Shown: positions 34,698 through 43,789, counted from the stretch's first letter. The stretch: 45,709 nt of DNA from Aphodoplasma sp045541115 (GCA_045541115.1 JAZQIM010000016.1:1-45709); one strand, 5' to 3'. The notes: generated from the letters alone by a model not told the origin. Numbers and translations are program-made.

Positions 34698-35288
34698 CAA
34701 TGTCATACAAAAAGGACTGTCCAAATTGTTCCCACCGTTGAGCCGTTTGTAGCACTCAGTCTTTTGAACCTTATGCCTTTTGATGCTTTATTGATGCTAT
34801 TGAAAATTCTCTGCAAAATTGATGCCCAACTGCCAAAAAATCGACACTCGTAATTATATTTAAGTATAACATACATTCCGTGAAATTGTAACTGCAATCA
34901 AACGAAATTACCCGATTTGAGAATAGTAGAATGAAATAAGCAGAATTACTCGACTAACAAAATTAAACGCAATACAAAGCGCTTTTGAGCCAATTACGGC
35001 AATATACATTTAACTGCCGTATCAAAATATGTGCCCCCGTAAACAAAGAAAAGAGGAATCGAGAAATCATAAGAAACCTCAGTCCCGTTTTTTGCCATAA
35101 GGTTATTGCTGTACCCATAACGGAAAAGTTGCAGTGCATGCCATATTAGCTTTATACATTTTATTGGAATGTCAGATAAAGCATATATAAGTTCATCTGT
35201 TCTAATTCGTTTAATTTTTGTTATAAAATTGCTAATTTTCCCTCACAAAAAGTTTATCTATATTAGATGATTTCCTTGTTATCAAGTT
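34698..35288. other. Gene-poor stretch next to the tRNA-Trp fragment
   Basis: No gene could be supported. A minus-strand reading frame at 34703-34897 has no ribosome site. A 7-bp inverted repeat (TACGGCA near 34995 with TGCCGTA near 35015) and one copy of a diverged intergenic repeat (35016-35096) are present. The sequence is consistent with the end of an integrated element but contains no recognisable integrase. Confidence 0.45.
35016..35096 (+). repeat. Diverged intergenic repeat, copy 1
   Basis: Aligns with 41581-41662. Both copies share ATCAAAATAT, TAAACAAAGAAAAG, GGAATCGAGAAATC and AAGAAA in order. It includes a hairpin followed by a T6 run, so it may also act as a terminator. Confidence 0.7.
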
Positions 35289-37142
35289 TTAGTATGTTCG
35301 TAAGATAATAATTCGCACACGACCACCAGACGAAACCGATTTATCTATATAAGCGTATGCTGTATATTCTTCTGCTATTTCAGCCAATTCATCAACTGTT
35401 ATCATGCTGTATACAGAACCATAGGATGAATTTTTTACGTAAATTTGCACCTTATCAGACATGATATATTTGTTGTTGTTCATAGTGATTGTAGAGCCAC
35501 TGACATCTGTAATTTTTGTTGCTTTAATCTGAGATAGAGGCGTCATTGATGTTATTTCGCGTCCGTCGCCTTTGATTTTAACTGCCTGATCTGTAGAAAC
35601 GCCAAATGTTTTGTTGTTTGTACTCAATGAACCTTCCGTTCCGTTCACTATATATTCGTAATTCCCGGACACTTGTCTGTCATCGCTATTGTTTTTAGCA
35701 TAAGTTATAACACCATAGGTGTGTGTATCGCCGGTTGCATCCTTAAGTATCAACGCATCAATATTGCCAACAGAATTTTTTGAGACATACAAAATATCAC
35801 TTTCCGATAATTTGATACCATTTAGTCTTTGCGAATAAACAGATGCTACAGTTGCTGTTTCGTATGACTCTGTGGTTGAAGTCTCAATAATTTTAACGTC
35901 AGAGGCAAGCGTGTGAGAACCTAATGAGCCAATACCTGAATCCCACACAACTTTTCCTGAGATATTATGATTCTGTGTAATAGAACTGATTGTTGCAAGA
36001 CCATCAGTAAGCTTTACTGTGACCGCTCTGTTAAGATAAGATTCATAATTTTTTTCTGTAATGTATTCGCATACTTCGCCCGTAGGAAGAACCACTCTGA
36101 TGTAAGGCTTTGTTACCGTTGTGCCGGAAACTGTTGTATCCTTGGTACCTACAGCAGACAAAAAACCTGTTATTTTTGTATCATTCGTCAGATTGGTAGC
36201 AACTCCGGCAACATCTCCCGATTTGCCCAACAATAATGTAACGGTATCACCATAATTAAGATTCCCGTTCGATGAAAGTTTTGAATAGGCTTCATCACCT
36301 TCAATGTTATAAGTAACGCCAGATACTGTTACAGAAACCGGTGCATCCTTATTGGGTGTAGCACTTTCATAAATACCGGTTACCTTCTTTGAATACACAA
36401 GAGCCTTATTATATTCCACCATATAATATGCTATATCGTTTGTTCTGACTTCCGATATTGAAGAACTCACTCCGTCACGTACAACCTTTACAGATGAATC
36501 TGCACCAAGTTCTTCATACCAGTCAGATGATGTAACTGTAATAGGTCCTATAGTTCTTTCAAAAGCAGTTACATATGCTTCCTGAGAGCCTTTTGTTTTT
36601 GCATTAAGCGTGTTGTAAACCATTTTAGAAATATCACGTCGGGTAAGCTCCTGACCAACAGATTTTGTAACGCCGTCAATCATTCCCAGTTTTTTTGCCA
36701 TATCAATCTGGTCGTAAGGCCAGTCAACGCCTATATCTTCGTCAGTATAATCCAGAACACGTAGAAGCATGGTTATAGCTTCTTCATAGGTAACTGTATT
36801 ATCCGGTCGGAAGGTTGCGTCAAAATAACCCTTAAATAATCCATATTTGATACCTACTGTTACGTAAGGTGCAGCCCAGTGCTCTGCAGTTATATCCTTA
36901 AATGCCGAGCGTTTGTTGCTCTCATTAACAGAATTACGGTATTTGGAAGCCGCAACAACTATTTTAGCACATTCTGCACGGGAAACTCTGTCTCCGTATC
37001 GCATGTTTCCGTTTGGATCGCCCTGCATGATAGACAAATCAGACAAAAGCTCTGCTTCATAGCTTGAAGATGCAAAAACATTTGTTGCAAGTGTTGAAAA
37101 TATCATAAGGACTGAAAACAGTAAAGTCAATATTTTTTTCAT
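35289..37142 (-). CDS. S-layer homology (SLH) domain protein
   Basis: Exported protein of 617 residues. Residues 1-25 are a signal peptide ending near VFASSS. Three SLH modules follow (about 28-75, 82-130 and 138-190) with recognisable segments such as RVSRAECAKIVVAAS, GLFKGYFDATFRPDNTVTYEEAITMLLRVL and ELTRRDISKMVYNTLNA. These modules bind pyruvylated secondary cell wall polymers. The remaining 400 residues are beta-rich, with no catalytic motif recognised. It is the last gene of a minus-strand operon with an ABC exporter, 23 bases after the permease gene. It may be a wall-anchored partner or a cargo of that system. Confidence 0.85.
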   Translation of the reverse strand: MKKILTLLFSVLMIFSTLATNVFASSSYEAELLSDLSIMQGDPNGNMRYGDRVSRAECAKIVVAASKYRNSVNESNKRSAFKDITAEHWAAPYVTVGIKYGLFKGYFDATFRPDNTVTYEEAITMLLRVLDYTDEDIGVDWPYDQIDMAKKLGMIDGVTKSVGQELTRRDISKMVYNTLNAKTKGSQEAYVTAFERTIGPITVTSSDWYEELGADSSVKVVRDGVSSSISEVRTNDIAYYMVEYNKALVYSKKVTGIYESATPNKDAPVSVTVSGVTYNIEGDEAYSKLSSNGNLNYGDTVTLLLGKSGDVAGVATNLTNDTKITGFLSAVGTKDTTVSGTTVTKPYIRVVLPTGEVCEYITEKNYESYLNRAVTVKLTDGLATISSITQNHNISGKVVWDSGIGSLGSHTLASDVKIIETSTTESYETATVASVYSQRLNGIKLSESDILYVSKNSVGNIDALILKDATGDTHTYGVITYAKNNSDDRQVSGNYEYIVNGTEGSLSTNNKTFGVSTDQAVKIKGDGREITSMTPLSQIKATKITDVSGSTITMNNNKYIMSDKVQIYVKNSSYGSVYSMITVDELAEIAEEYTAYAYIDKSVSSGGRVRIIILRTY

Positions 37143-37165
37143 TAAATAAATTCTCCTCTCGTCAA

Positions 37166-38347
37166 TTATTCAAAGCGCAGTGCGTCAATAGGATTCAGAT
37201 TAGCTGCATTTTTTGCAGGTAAAAATCCAAATATTATACCTATAGCAACAGATACCGAAAACGCAAGTGTAACCGCAAACAGAGACGGAACAATGGTAAT
37301 ATCTAAAAGTTTACCAGCAGCAAAGGAAACCAGTGCTCCAAATAGTATTCCTAATATTCCTCCTACGCCGCTGATAGTGGCAGCTTCCACCACAAATTGA
37401 GAAAGAATATTTTTCTTTTTCGCACCTAAGGATTTTCTTATACCGATTTCTTTGGTGCGCTCTGTTACAGTAACAAGCATAATATTCATAATACCGATGC
37501 CGCCAACCAAAAGAGAAATACCTGCAATACAAACAAGCGCCGCTTTCATTGTTCCTATAATCTTGTTGAGTTCTTCCAATATTTCTTGAGTTGCAATAAT
37601 GTTATAAAAATCATCGCTTCCTAAGATTTTAGTAAGCCTGTTTTCTAAAATTGCTTTAGCTTCATCTAACCTGTTTGCATCAGTTAATGTGACAGTGTAC
37701 GAAGATATAAATCTATTTTGTGACATTTTAGAAGCAATGGTGTACGGTATATAAACACACTGATCAGAGGAGTTTTCAGAAGAGTCAGCTTGCTCCTCTA
37801 AAACACCTATAATAGTAAAAGGTTCACCGTTAATTTTCAAAATCTCACCAAGAGCCTTGCCTCTACCAAATAATTCCTGTTCGTAATATGTACCTATAAC
37901 ACATACTTTAAGTTGTTTTTCAATGTCTATAAATTGCAAAAATCTTCCTTGTTCAGTTTCCAATTGATTTATTCTGTCATATGTCTCATCCACACCAGAA
38001 ACCGAAGTTGTTTCGCTATCAGATGAATTTTTAGTTTTGATTGTAGCCATTAATGATACATTTGGAGTACAATATGTAAACAATTCGGGATTTTCATCAA
38101 TAATTTCGTATATATCGTCAGGTTCAATATAACGTGTACTGCCTCTGGAAGTCATTGAAACAGTAACATTATTCATACCAAAACCTTCAAATGCATCGGT
38201 TACTTGCCCGGTAATACCATCCATGATGCTGACAAGAATTATAACAGCACCGACACCGATTATGATGCCAAGCATAGTAAGAAGAGAACGAAGCTTGTTT
38301 GACATTATACTTCCAAAGGCAAGCTGAACTGTTTTTGTGAATTTCAT
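37166..38347 (-). CDS. MacB/FtsX-type ABC transporter permease
   Basis: Membrane subunit of 393 residues with the MacB-FtsX layout: an N-terminal helix (about 20-42), a large extracytoplasmic domain (about 45-265) and three C-terminal helices (about 270-290, 320-345, 355-380). Family motifs include LRSLLTMLGIIIGVGAVI at the start, and MNIMLVTVTERTKEIGIRKSLGAK before the third-last helix, the coupling loop to the ATPase. Its start codon overlaps the ATPase stop by four bases, indicating translational coupling. It probably acts as a mechanotransmission-type exporter with the adaptor at 39099, extruding a peptide or drug across the Gram-positive membrane. Confidence 0.9.
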   Translation of the reverse strand: MKFTKTVQLAFGSIMSNKLRSLLTMLGIIIGVGAVIILVSIMDGITGQVTDAFEGFGMNNVTVSMTSRGSTRYIEPDDIYEIIDENPELFTYCTPNVSLMATIKTKNSSDSETTSVSGVDETYDRINQLETEQGRFLQFIDIEKQLKVCVIGTYYEQELFGRGKALGEILKINGEPFTIIGVLEEQADSSENSSDQCVYIPYTIASKMSQNRFISSYTVTLTDANRLDEAKAILENRLTKILGSDDFYNIIATQEILEELNKIIGTMKAALVCIAGISLLVGGIGIMNIMLVTVTERTKEIGIRKSLGAKKKNILSQFVVEAATISGVGGILGILFGALVSFAAGKLLDITIVPSLFAVTLAFSVSVAIGIIFGFLPAKNAANLNPIDALRFE

Positions 38348-39087
38348 ATAGTTCCCTCCCTCTGCATTAGTACTGTGGAGCGAATAATAGAGTCTTCTGA
38401 TGGAATTCCGTCATATATTATTTTCCCGTCATGTATTCGTATTACACGTTTTGCTTTTGCTGCAATAGAGTTATCGTGAGTAATAAGAATTATGGTATTC
38501 CCGAGCGTATTTAAATTTATTAGAAATTCTATTACCTCTGCACTGGTTTTAGAGTCTAAGGCTCCTGTAGGTTCATCTGCTAAAATTACTGAAGGTGAAC
38601 CGGCTAAAGCTCGTGCAATGGATGCACGTTGTTGCTGACCTCCCGATAATTGTGATGGTTTATGATGATATTTATCGTCTATACCGACACGTTTTAACGC
38701 CTCCATCGCACGTTCTGTTTGTTCGGATTCTTTAAGCCCTTTATACATAAGCGGGAGCTTCACATTTTCTAAAATATTTAATTTAGGGAGGAGATTATAT
38801 TGCTGGAAAATGAAGCCTAATGTTTTATTTCTGATTTCCGATTGTTCGTCATCAGTTAATTCACTTACATCTTCTCCGTTTAACAGATATGTCCCTTCTG
38901 TCGGAATATCAAGACAACCGATTATATTCATACAGGTTGACTTACCACTGCCCGATTGACCGATGATTGCAACAAATTCGCCTTCAAATACTGAAAAAGA
39001 AACTCCGTCAAGTGCACGCACTTCAGAATCGCCCATTTTATAAATTTTATATATATTTTGAAATTCTACTAAAGGTTTCTTATCCAT
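38344..39087 (-). CDS. MacB/LolD-type ABC transporter ATPase
   Basis: ATPase of 247 residues: Walker A GQSGSGKST (about 43-51), Q loop FIFQQYNLLP, signature LSGGQQQR (about 146-153), Walker B VILADEPTGALDS and H loop ITHDN (about 206). The family works with FtsX-type permeases in export, cell division or antimicrobial peptide defence. It sits between the adaptor gene (11-base gap) and the permease gene (four-base overlap). Confidence 0.92.
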   Translation of the reverse strand: MDKKPLVEFQNIYKIYKMGDSEVRALDGVSFSVFEGEFVAIIGQSGSGKSTCMNIIGCLDIPTEGTYLLNGEDVSELTDDEQSEIRNKTLGFIFQQYNLLPKLNILENVKLPLMYKGLKESEQTERAMEALKRVGIDDKYHHKPSQLSGGQQQRASIARALAGSPSVILADEPTGALDSKTSAEVIEFLINLNTLGNTIILITHDNSIAAKAKRVIRIHDGKIIYDGIPSEDSIIRSTVLMQREGTI

Positions 39088-39098
39088 GATTTCCTCCT

Positions 39099-40826
39099 TT
39101 AGCGCATGCCACCATGCATTCCGCTACTCGGCATAGCTCTGCCATTTGGCATTCCGCCGCCTGGCATAACTCCGCCCCCCTGCATATCACTTATCATTTT
39201 CTGTCTTTGTTCTATTATAGAAAGCTCCGGAGAAGAGGTTGCTGGAGTATAGACTGTATCGCCTTCATTTAATCCTGATTTAATTTCTATGTATTCATTG
39301 TTGTAAACGCCCGTTTCAACCTTGACGGATTTATAGCCTTCAGGCGCCTTATCGGCATCTTCTGTCTTTTCACCTTTAATATAAACAATGTTGCCGCGAT
39401 TTACGGCAGTAAGAGGTATCGCAAGAATATCTTCTGCCTGAGAAGTTATAATTTCTACATCGATGTTCATTCCCGGAAGCAAATCCTCGTCAAAATCAGT
39501 AATTACAATTGTAACAGGATATGTGGTTACGCCGTTTAGTGTTGTTCCGTTTATAGATATACTTTGCACTTCGCCGTGATAGACTTTTGAGTCAACTGCA
39601 TCGGATGTGATGATAACACTTTGACCCACCGCTACATTTTTAATATCCAGTTCATCTACAGAAAGTTCACATTCCAAACCGGACATATCGTAAATTACTG
39701 CCATCTCGGTAGACATATTTGTATTATCAAGTTTATCTCCTGCTTTTATATTTTTTGTAACAACCGTTCCTGAAATAGGTGCTGTGATTGTGTAGTCCTC
39801 GAGTTTGTCCATTGCATTTTGACGGGATAAAGCTGACGAACGCAAGGATAGGGATGACGATGTGAGATTGTCAGACACGGAATCAGAATCAATATGAACA
39901 ATGGCGGTACCTGATGAAACTTTCGAGCCTTCTAAAATGTACACTTTATCAATTTCGCCGGAAGTTTCCGCTGTAATTGTTTTAGATGAGGCATACTCAA
40001 ATGTTCCCCTATCGCTGCTGGAGATATTACCAATCTCTGCTGTTGCAGTCTCTGTATTGGTTAAGGCCCCCGGATTCGAAACCCTTATTTTAACCGTGCG
40101 CACTATCATATTCCCTGTAGTAGCGTAACCGGAAGAAGCAACTCCAATTACTGTTCCATTTAAAATTTCGCCATTTGATGAAATTCTCACTGTAGCACTA
40201 TCGCCCTGAAAAATATTTTGTGCATCTGCATCATTGAAGGGAACTGTGAGAGTAAGTGTCGAATCGTCATATATATCCGCAATTTTCGCTCCAATCGATA
40301 TGGAATCTCCTACTTTTACATAGAGATTTCTCACTGTTCCGGAAAATGGAGCTTTTATTGTTAAATTATTGTAATTCTTCCGTGCATTGTCATAATCCAT
40401 TTGTGAACGTTGATAGGAAATATCGGCATTTTCAATTGAGTTTTGCGCGTCGGAGGAGTCTATTTGATAGAGTATATCTCCTTCGGTTACAATATCTCCC
40501 TGTTCGAAATTCGCTGAAATAATATTTCCGGAAACAAGAGCTGTGATAGAGTATTGATCCTTGGGATTTACTACTGAAGAACCTGTGATTGTTGATGTTA
40601 TATCACGTCTCTCAACTTTACTTTCTGTTCCTGCAACAGACAAGTTGTTCTTGTTTTTTCCGCCTGACACTCCAAAAGCAATAACAGCAAGTAGCGCTAT
40701 TGCACATACAATAATTATGATTTTCTTCCTCTTTGAATACCCCTTGAAATTTTTAGGGAAAGATACCACTTTTTTCAGTAACTCTTTAAGTGTAGATATT
40801 GAATTGTTCAATTTTTTTGTTTTCAT
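39099..40826 (-). CDS. Membrane fusion (HlyD/RND-type) adaptor of an ABC exporter
   Basis: A 575-residue protein with one N-terminal membrane anchor (about 33-54), then a biotinyl-lipoyl-like region, short coiled-coil and beta-barrel domains. There are two lipoyl-like repeats (GNIISANFEQGDIVTEGDILYQID and TSGEIDKVYILEGSKVSSGTAIVHID regions). The C terminus is rich in Gly and Met (GGGVMPGGGMPNG). The start at 40826 follows AAAGGAG by 8 bases. A longer reading from 40907 has no ribosome site. It leads a four-gene operon with the ATPase, permease and SLH protein, the Gram-positive form of MacAB-like exporters. Confidence 0.88.
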   Translation of the reverse strand: MKTKKLNNSISTLKELLKKVVSFPKNFKGYSKRKKIIIIVCAIALLAVIAFGVSGGKNKNNLSVAGTESKVERRDITSTITGSSVVNPKDQYSITALVSGNIISANFEQGDIVTEGDILYQIDSSDAQNSIENADISYQRSQMDYDNARKNYNNLTIKAPFSGTVRNLYVKVGDSISIGAKIADIYDDSTLTLTVPFNDADAQNIFQGDSATVRISSNGEILNGTVIGVASSGYATTGNMIVRTVKIRVSNPGALTNTETATAEIGNISSSDRGTFEYASSKTITAETSGEIDKVYILEGSKVSSGTAIVHIDSDSVSDNLTSSSLSLRSSALSRQNAMDKLEDYTITAPISGTVVTKNIKAGDKLDNTNMSTEMAVIYDMSGLECELSVDELDIKNVAVGQSVIITSDAVDSKVYHGEVQSISINGTTLNGVTTYPVTIVITDFDEDLLPGMNIDVEIITSQAEDILAIPLTAVNRGNIVYIKGEKTEDADKAPEGYKSVKVETGVYNNEYIEIKSGLNEGDTVYTPATSSPELSIIEQRQKMISDMQGGGVMPGGGMPNGRAMPSSGMHGGMR

Positions 40827-40953
40827 TGTACACTCCTTTCTTTTATTAAAAGAAATAATAGGTTTATATTTTAACCATTTATATTTTAGAACGAGGGATA
40901 CCAACATTAATCAGATAGACCTTACTCAAAACCCCTCCTTCTATTTCTATGTC

Positions 40954-40986
40954 ATCATAGCAGATGAAAATAAACTGAAAATAAAC
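40954..40986 (-). promoter_or_regulatory. Operon promoter with tandem 11-bp repeats
   Basis: Two perfect, adjacent copies of TGAAAATAAAC (40965-40975 and 40976-40986, plus strand) lie just upstream of a minus-strand TATGAT (40959-40954) preceded by TGC. Paired 11-bp direct repeats overlapping a weak -35 are typical OmpR/PhoB-family response regulator sites. The leader up to 40827 holds the AAAGGAG ribosome site and nothing else recognised. Confidence 0.6.
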
Positions 40987-41121
40987 AAAATGAGCTTATC
41001 TTCAATTTGGAAAAAGATTTTTACCTTTAAAGTATAGCTCAGGAAGCGGTCTTTTAGCAAGTAGTTATTTGAAATATTCTTAAAACATTCATTTTTTGTT
41101 TAGTTTCAGTTCACAAACCTA

Positions 41122-41571
41122 ATGTATAATGATGTCAATCTCGTGAAAGGTTTGTTGCTCTTACAAACCAAAGGGTCGCTTGTTCCATATATAAAGGGCA
41201 AAGAGTATTTATATTGTAATGCCGTTTTTGGTTTCTCAGGAAATGATAAGATGGCTCGTATAGATAAGTATAATGAAATTTATAATATCTCAGGTAGCGA
41301 GAAAATATTAAAAATGCACCCTGAATTAAAAAAACCGAAGTATCCTGTAGACGAATTCAAAAGAATCAATGGTGTTTTACACATGATAGGTGTTTGTCCT
41401 AACAATGATAGTCATATCTTTAAAATGATAAATGAGAATAATAATATAAATAGAATATTGTATTATTCGGCAAATGACAAAGACAGTCGAGTTATTCAGA
41501 AAGTAATGAACAAGCCTGTGCAAATTATTAATGTATTCAAATATTGGAAAAAGATTCGAAGTTTACATTAA
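41122..41571 (+). CDS. Orphan protein, possibly a fragment of a SIR2/AbiH-like protein
   Basis: A 149-residue frame without a convincing ribosome site. The C-terminal half (INGVLHMIGVCPNNDSHIF, then INRILYYSANDKDS and IINVFKYWKKI) resembles the end of large SIR2-, AbiH- or DUF4917-like proteins, where an hhG-S/C-xxxDxHI motif closes a Rossmann-like sheet. The N-terminal nucleotide-binding region expected for those families is absent. It may therefore be the remnant of a phage-defence gene. The family assignment is from pattern only. Confidence 0.4.
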   Translation: MYNDVNLVKGLLLLQTKGSLVPYIKGKEYLYCNAVFGFSGNDKMARIDKYNEIYNISGSEKILKMHPELKKPKYPVDEFKRINGVLHMIGVCPNNDSHIFKMINENNNINRILYYSANDKDSRVIQKVMNKPVQIINVFKYWKKIRSLH

Positions 41572-41580
41572 AGGTAGAAT

Positions 41581-41662
41581 GCCATATCAAAATATAACAC
41601 ACCTTAAACAAAGAAAAGGCGGAATCGAGAAATCGGAAGAAATCTCGGTTCCGCTTGTTTCA
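41581..41662 (+). repeat. Diverged intergenic repeat, copy 2
   Basis: Counterpart of 35016-35096. Its hairpin is better preserved (GCGGAA-CGAGA with TCTCG-TTCCGC) and lies just downstream of the minus-strand gene at 41665, where it may terminate transcription. Confidence 0.7.
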
Positions 41663-41664
41663 TT

Positions 41665-42507
41665 TTACGGTAAAAAATCCGGCATAATTTTATATCGGTT
41701 AACGCCGTGATTTGTTGAACGAATTAAAATGTCCTCGGGGATTGTTGCAAGAAGTTTCTTTGTGAATGTGCCGTAGCCAAGATAACCGTCAAGATTTATG
41801 TGCGAGATAACAACCCAATCTGTGTCAGGCTGCCTGTTTGCAATATAATACTTTATTAAGACCGTAACCCCTTCAATACAATTCTCGGGAAGAATCTCAT
41901 GGAGCTTATGCAGAATTGTATCGGAAATCTCTATTTTCTCTTCACAAAGCGGGCCAAGCTCAATAGCATCGGATATAATTCCGTCAAACCGTATTATCCA
42001 ACCATTTATGGTATTAGCATCATAAATTGAAGTGTGAAATTGTTCAACCTTTTTTCGCCATGCCTTTTCAAAATCTTTTAAATACTCGTTTGTTTTCTTG
42101 ATTGCAGCTTGGCTTACCTTGTCAGGGTTCTTTTTTACATAAGCTACAATGTTCGCTATATGCCTGCAAAGCCACCCTTTGCCGTTTTTATCAACAAGCT
42201 CGGGAAATTCATCATGCAACGCACGAAAATCGGTTATATATTGCCAATCCTCTAAAGGTTTGGCATTTTTCTTATCCGGAACACTGCACCATGCACGGAT
42301 TGCCCTTTCTGCACGTGCAATATCTGCATTTCCTTCTTCGTCAAACATATATCCTCTTGCAAGAATGGTAAGGACTCTGTTAAATCCGGTTAAATCCTCA
42401 AACATTTCCAAAGTGAATCTGCCGAGATAACTGTAATCCTGTTTGCTTTTGGAACTGTATTCAGGGAAATTTATATAACTTAAAAATTCTTCTCTTTCGT
42501 TAATCAT
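41665..42507 (-). CDS. Hypothetical protein
   Basis: A 280-residue soluble, charged protein without signal peptide, membrane segment or known motif. It is mostly helical by composition, with LGRFTLEMFEDLTGFNRVLTIL near the N terminus and DWVVISHINLDGYLGYGTF near the C terminus. Its start overlaps the stop of the upstream 71-residue frame by four bases. I do not recognise the family. The two frames could also be one gene split by a frameshift. Confidence 0.6.
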   Translation of the reverse strand: MINEREEFLSYINFPEYSSKSKQDYSYLGRFTLEMFEDLTGFNRVLTILARGYMFDEEGNADIARAERAIRAWCSVPDKKNAKPLEDWQYITDFRALHDEFPELVDKNGKGWLCRHIANIVAYVKKNPDKVSQAAIKKTNEYLKDFEKAWRKKVEQFHTSIYDANTINGWIIRFDGIISDAIELGPLCEEKIEISDTILHKLHEILPENCIEGVTVLIKYYIANRQPDTDWVVISHINLDGYLGYGTFTKKLLATIPEDILIRSTNHGVNRYKIMPDFLP

Positions 42508-42719
42508 AAATCATCCCTCCTGACCTCCAATGCGTTTTTGGATACACAATCAATAAGCACATCCCACATAAAACCTCGTTTGCCAAGTGCAACGACATAT
42601 TTAACTGCATCCGCAGGCTTAATAATTTTCTCCAAAATCTCACGGCATTTTTTTGCAACCGCTTCACGGTAACTGTCAGAGGCAAACTTATTCACATAAG
42701 CATCTGTCATAACAACCAT
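42504..42719 (-). CDS. Small hypothetical protein or fragment overlapping the next gene
   Basis: A 71-residue frame whose stop overlaps the start of the 280-residue gene (ATGA). The frame stays open for 13 codons upstream of the ATG with protein-like sequence, and only a weak GGAG lies nearby. It may therefore be the 3' end of a longer, truncated gene. No known motif was found. Confidence 0.4.
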   Translation of the reverse strand: MVVMTDAYVNKFASDSYREAVAKKCREILEKIIKPADAVKYVVALGKRGFMWDVLIDCVSKNALEVRRDDL

Positions 42720-43388
42720 ATTCTCGGTGTCTCCGTCACGATATAACCTCAGAATGCGATTTTACGTGCGAATAACCCTAAGATTTTAAGAAAAACTTGA
42801 GGTTAAGTTTCGTGGGTAATATAGTTTGACCTCTGCGTAAAAACAGATGCCGATCGCATAGAAAATTTAAGGGGTTTTGCAACGCTTGTAAAGCACAGAA
42901 TCGAATCTAATAGCTGATGGCAACGATGCACCGGTAGATTTGAAGGTAAAACTTATCTCAGTAAGGTGGTTTAACCTCCGAGAAAATATATATCCTAAAG
43001 AAACAGTAAAACGATGAGCCTCAAGCAAGGTTGATTATATATGCAAAATTACAAATAAACGCAGCATGAAAAAACAGGTTTTGGGGCGCCCCTTTCCGAA
43101 CGAAAAATGAACGGAATAAATTGAAGCAGGAAAAAGCACTGGTGTCGTAGAACGCCTCCAGTGCGGTCAAACACCGACCGGCAGTGCCGTTCGGGGTGGT
43201 GCTGAAAATGAGGGGTTGGTGCTGTTTTGGTGAAAATGGTTGGATTTTTGCGATGGTTGAGCCATTCAGGTGGTGTTTTTGGCGGTGTCGGAAATTATGA
43301 ATTTTTCAATGTTTTCGTATGCTGATATACCGTAAAACCGAACAGTTAGGGGATTTGTAGCGTGTGCTGAATTTGAAATTTCAAGGAA
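42720..43388. other. Gene-free, hairpin-rich region; candidate transfer origin
   Basis: No gene was found in about 670 bases. From 43083 to 43190 there is a run of short inverted repeats: the palindrome GGGGCGCCCC (43083-43092), GCACTGG/CCAGTGC (43136-43142, 43158-43164), CGGTC/GACCG (43164-43168, 43176-43180), and GGCA-G-TGCC (43180-43188), with CCGAACG/CGTTCGG bracketing most of it. A G-rich strand follows (43195-43290). The location just upstream of a ribbon-helix-helix-like gene fits an oriT or a regulatory RNA. Confidence 0.4.
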
Positions 43389-43400
43389 GGAGGAATTTTG

Positions 43401-43751
43401 ATGGGAAAACACAAAAATGGAAGGCAATTAAGCGTATGGATTAGCGATGAATTATACAGAGAATGTGAACAGAATCGTATAAGAGGTCAGAGAGAAATCA
43501 ATAAAACAGATTATGTAACCGCAGCTCTTGAGTTCTATAACAAACACTTAAAAGATGAAGCAACTATGGAATATGTGAATGAAAATGTGTTTGCAGAACT
43601 ATATAATAAGCTGCAAAACATGGAAGATAAAATCTGTAAGAAGATAACCACATCGGTTATTGAACCTGACAAAATAAGAGTTGTTCTTAAAATGTCATAC
43701 GATATTGAGTGGGAAGATTTTCTTGAAAAATATCTTCTCATATGCAAGTGA
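43401..43751 (+). CDS. Ribbon-helix-helix-like small DNA-binding protein (tentative)
   Basis: A 116-residue protein with a GGAGG ribosome site 7 bases upstream. The N-terminal RQLSVWISDELYRECEQNR, followed by KTDYVTAALEFYNKHLKD, has the beta-strand plus two-helix pattern of ribbon-helix-helix (CopG/MobC-like) proteins. The rest, with ENVFAELYNKLQNMEDKI, looks like a coiled coil. Such proteins regulate plasmid or conjugative element genes or assist relaxases. None of those partners is visible here, but a structured upstream region is. It has its own terminator. Confidence 0.6.
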   Translation: MGKHKNGRQLSVWISDELYRECEQNRIRGQREINKTDYVTAALEFYNKHLKDEATMEYVNENVFAELYNKLQNMEDKICKKITTSVIEPDKIRVVLKMSYDIEWEDFLEKYLLICK

Positions 43752-43789
43752 TAATGACCATAAGAATTCGGATTGTTGTTCATGTGAAT

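Noticed and set aside
34703..34897. Minus-strand 64-codon frame next to the tRNA-Trp fragment as an integrase C terminus
   Set aside because: No recombinase motif (the R-H-R-Y residues) can be seen and no ribosome site is present.
40827..40907. N-terminal extension of the membrane fusion adaptor
   Set aside because: The internal ATG at 40826 has AAAGGAG at proper spacing. The extension has none and would place 27 extra residues before the anchor.
42720..43400. CRISPR array in the repeat-rich gap
   Set aside because: The repeats are short inverted pairs of differing sequence, with no regular direct repeat and spacer pattern, and no cas genes are in the window.
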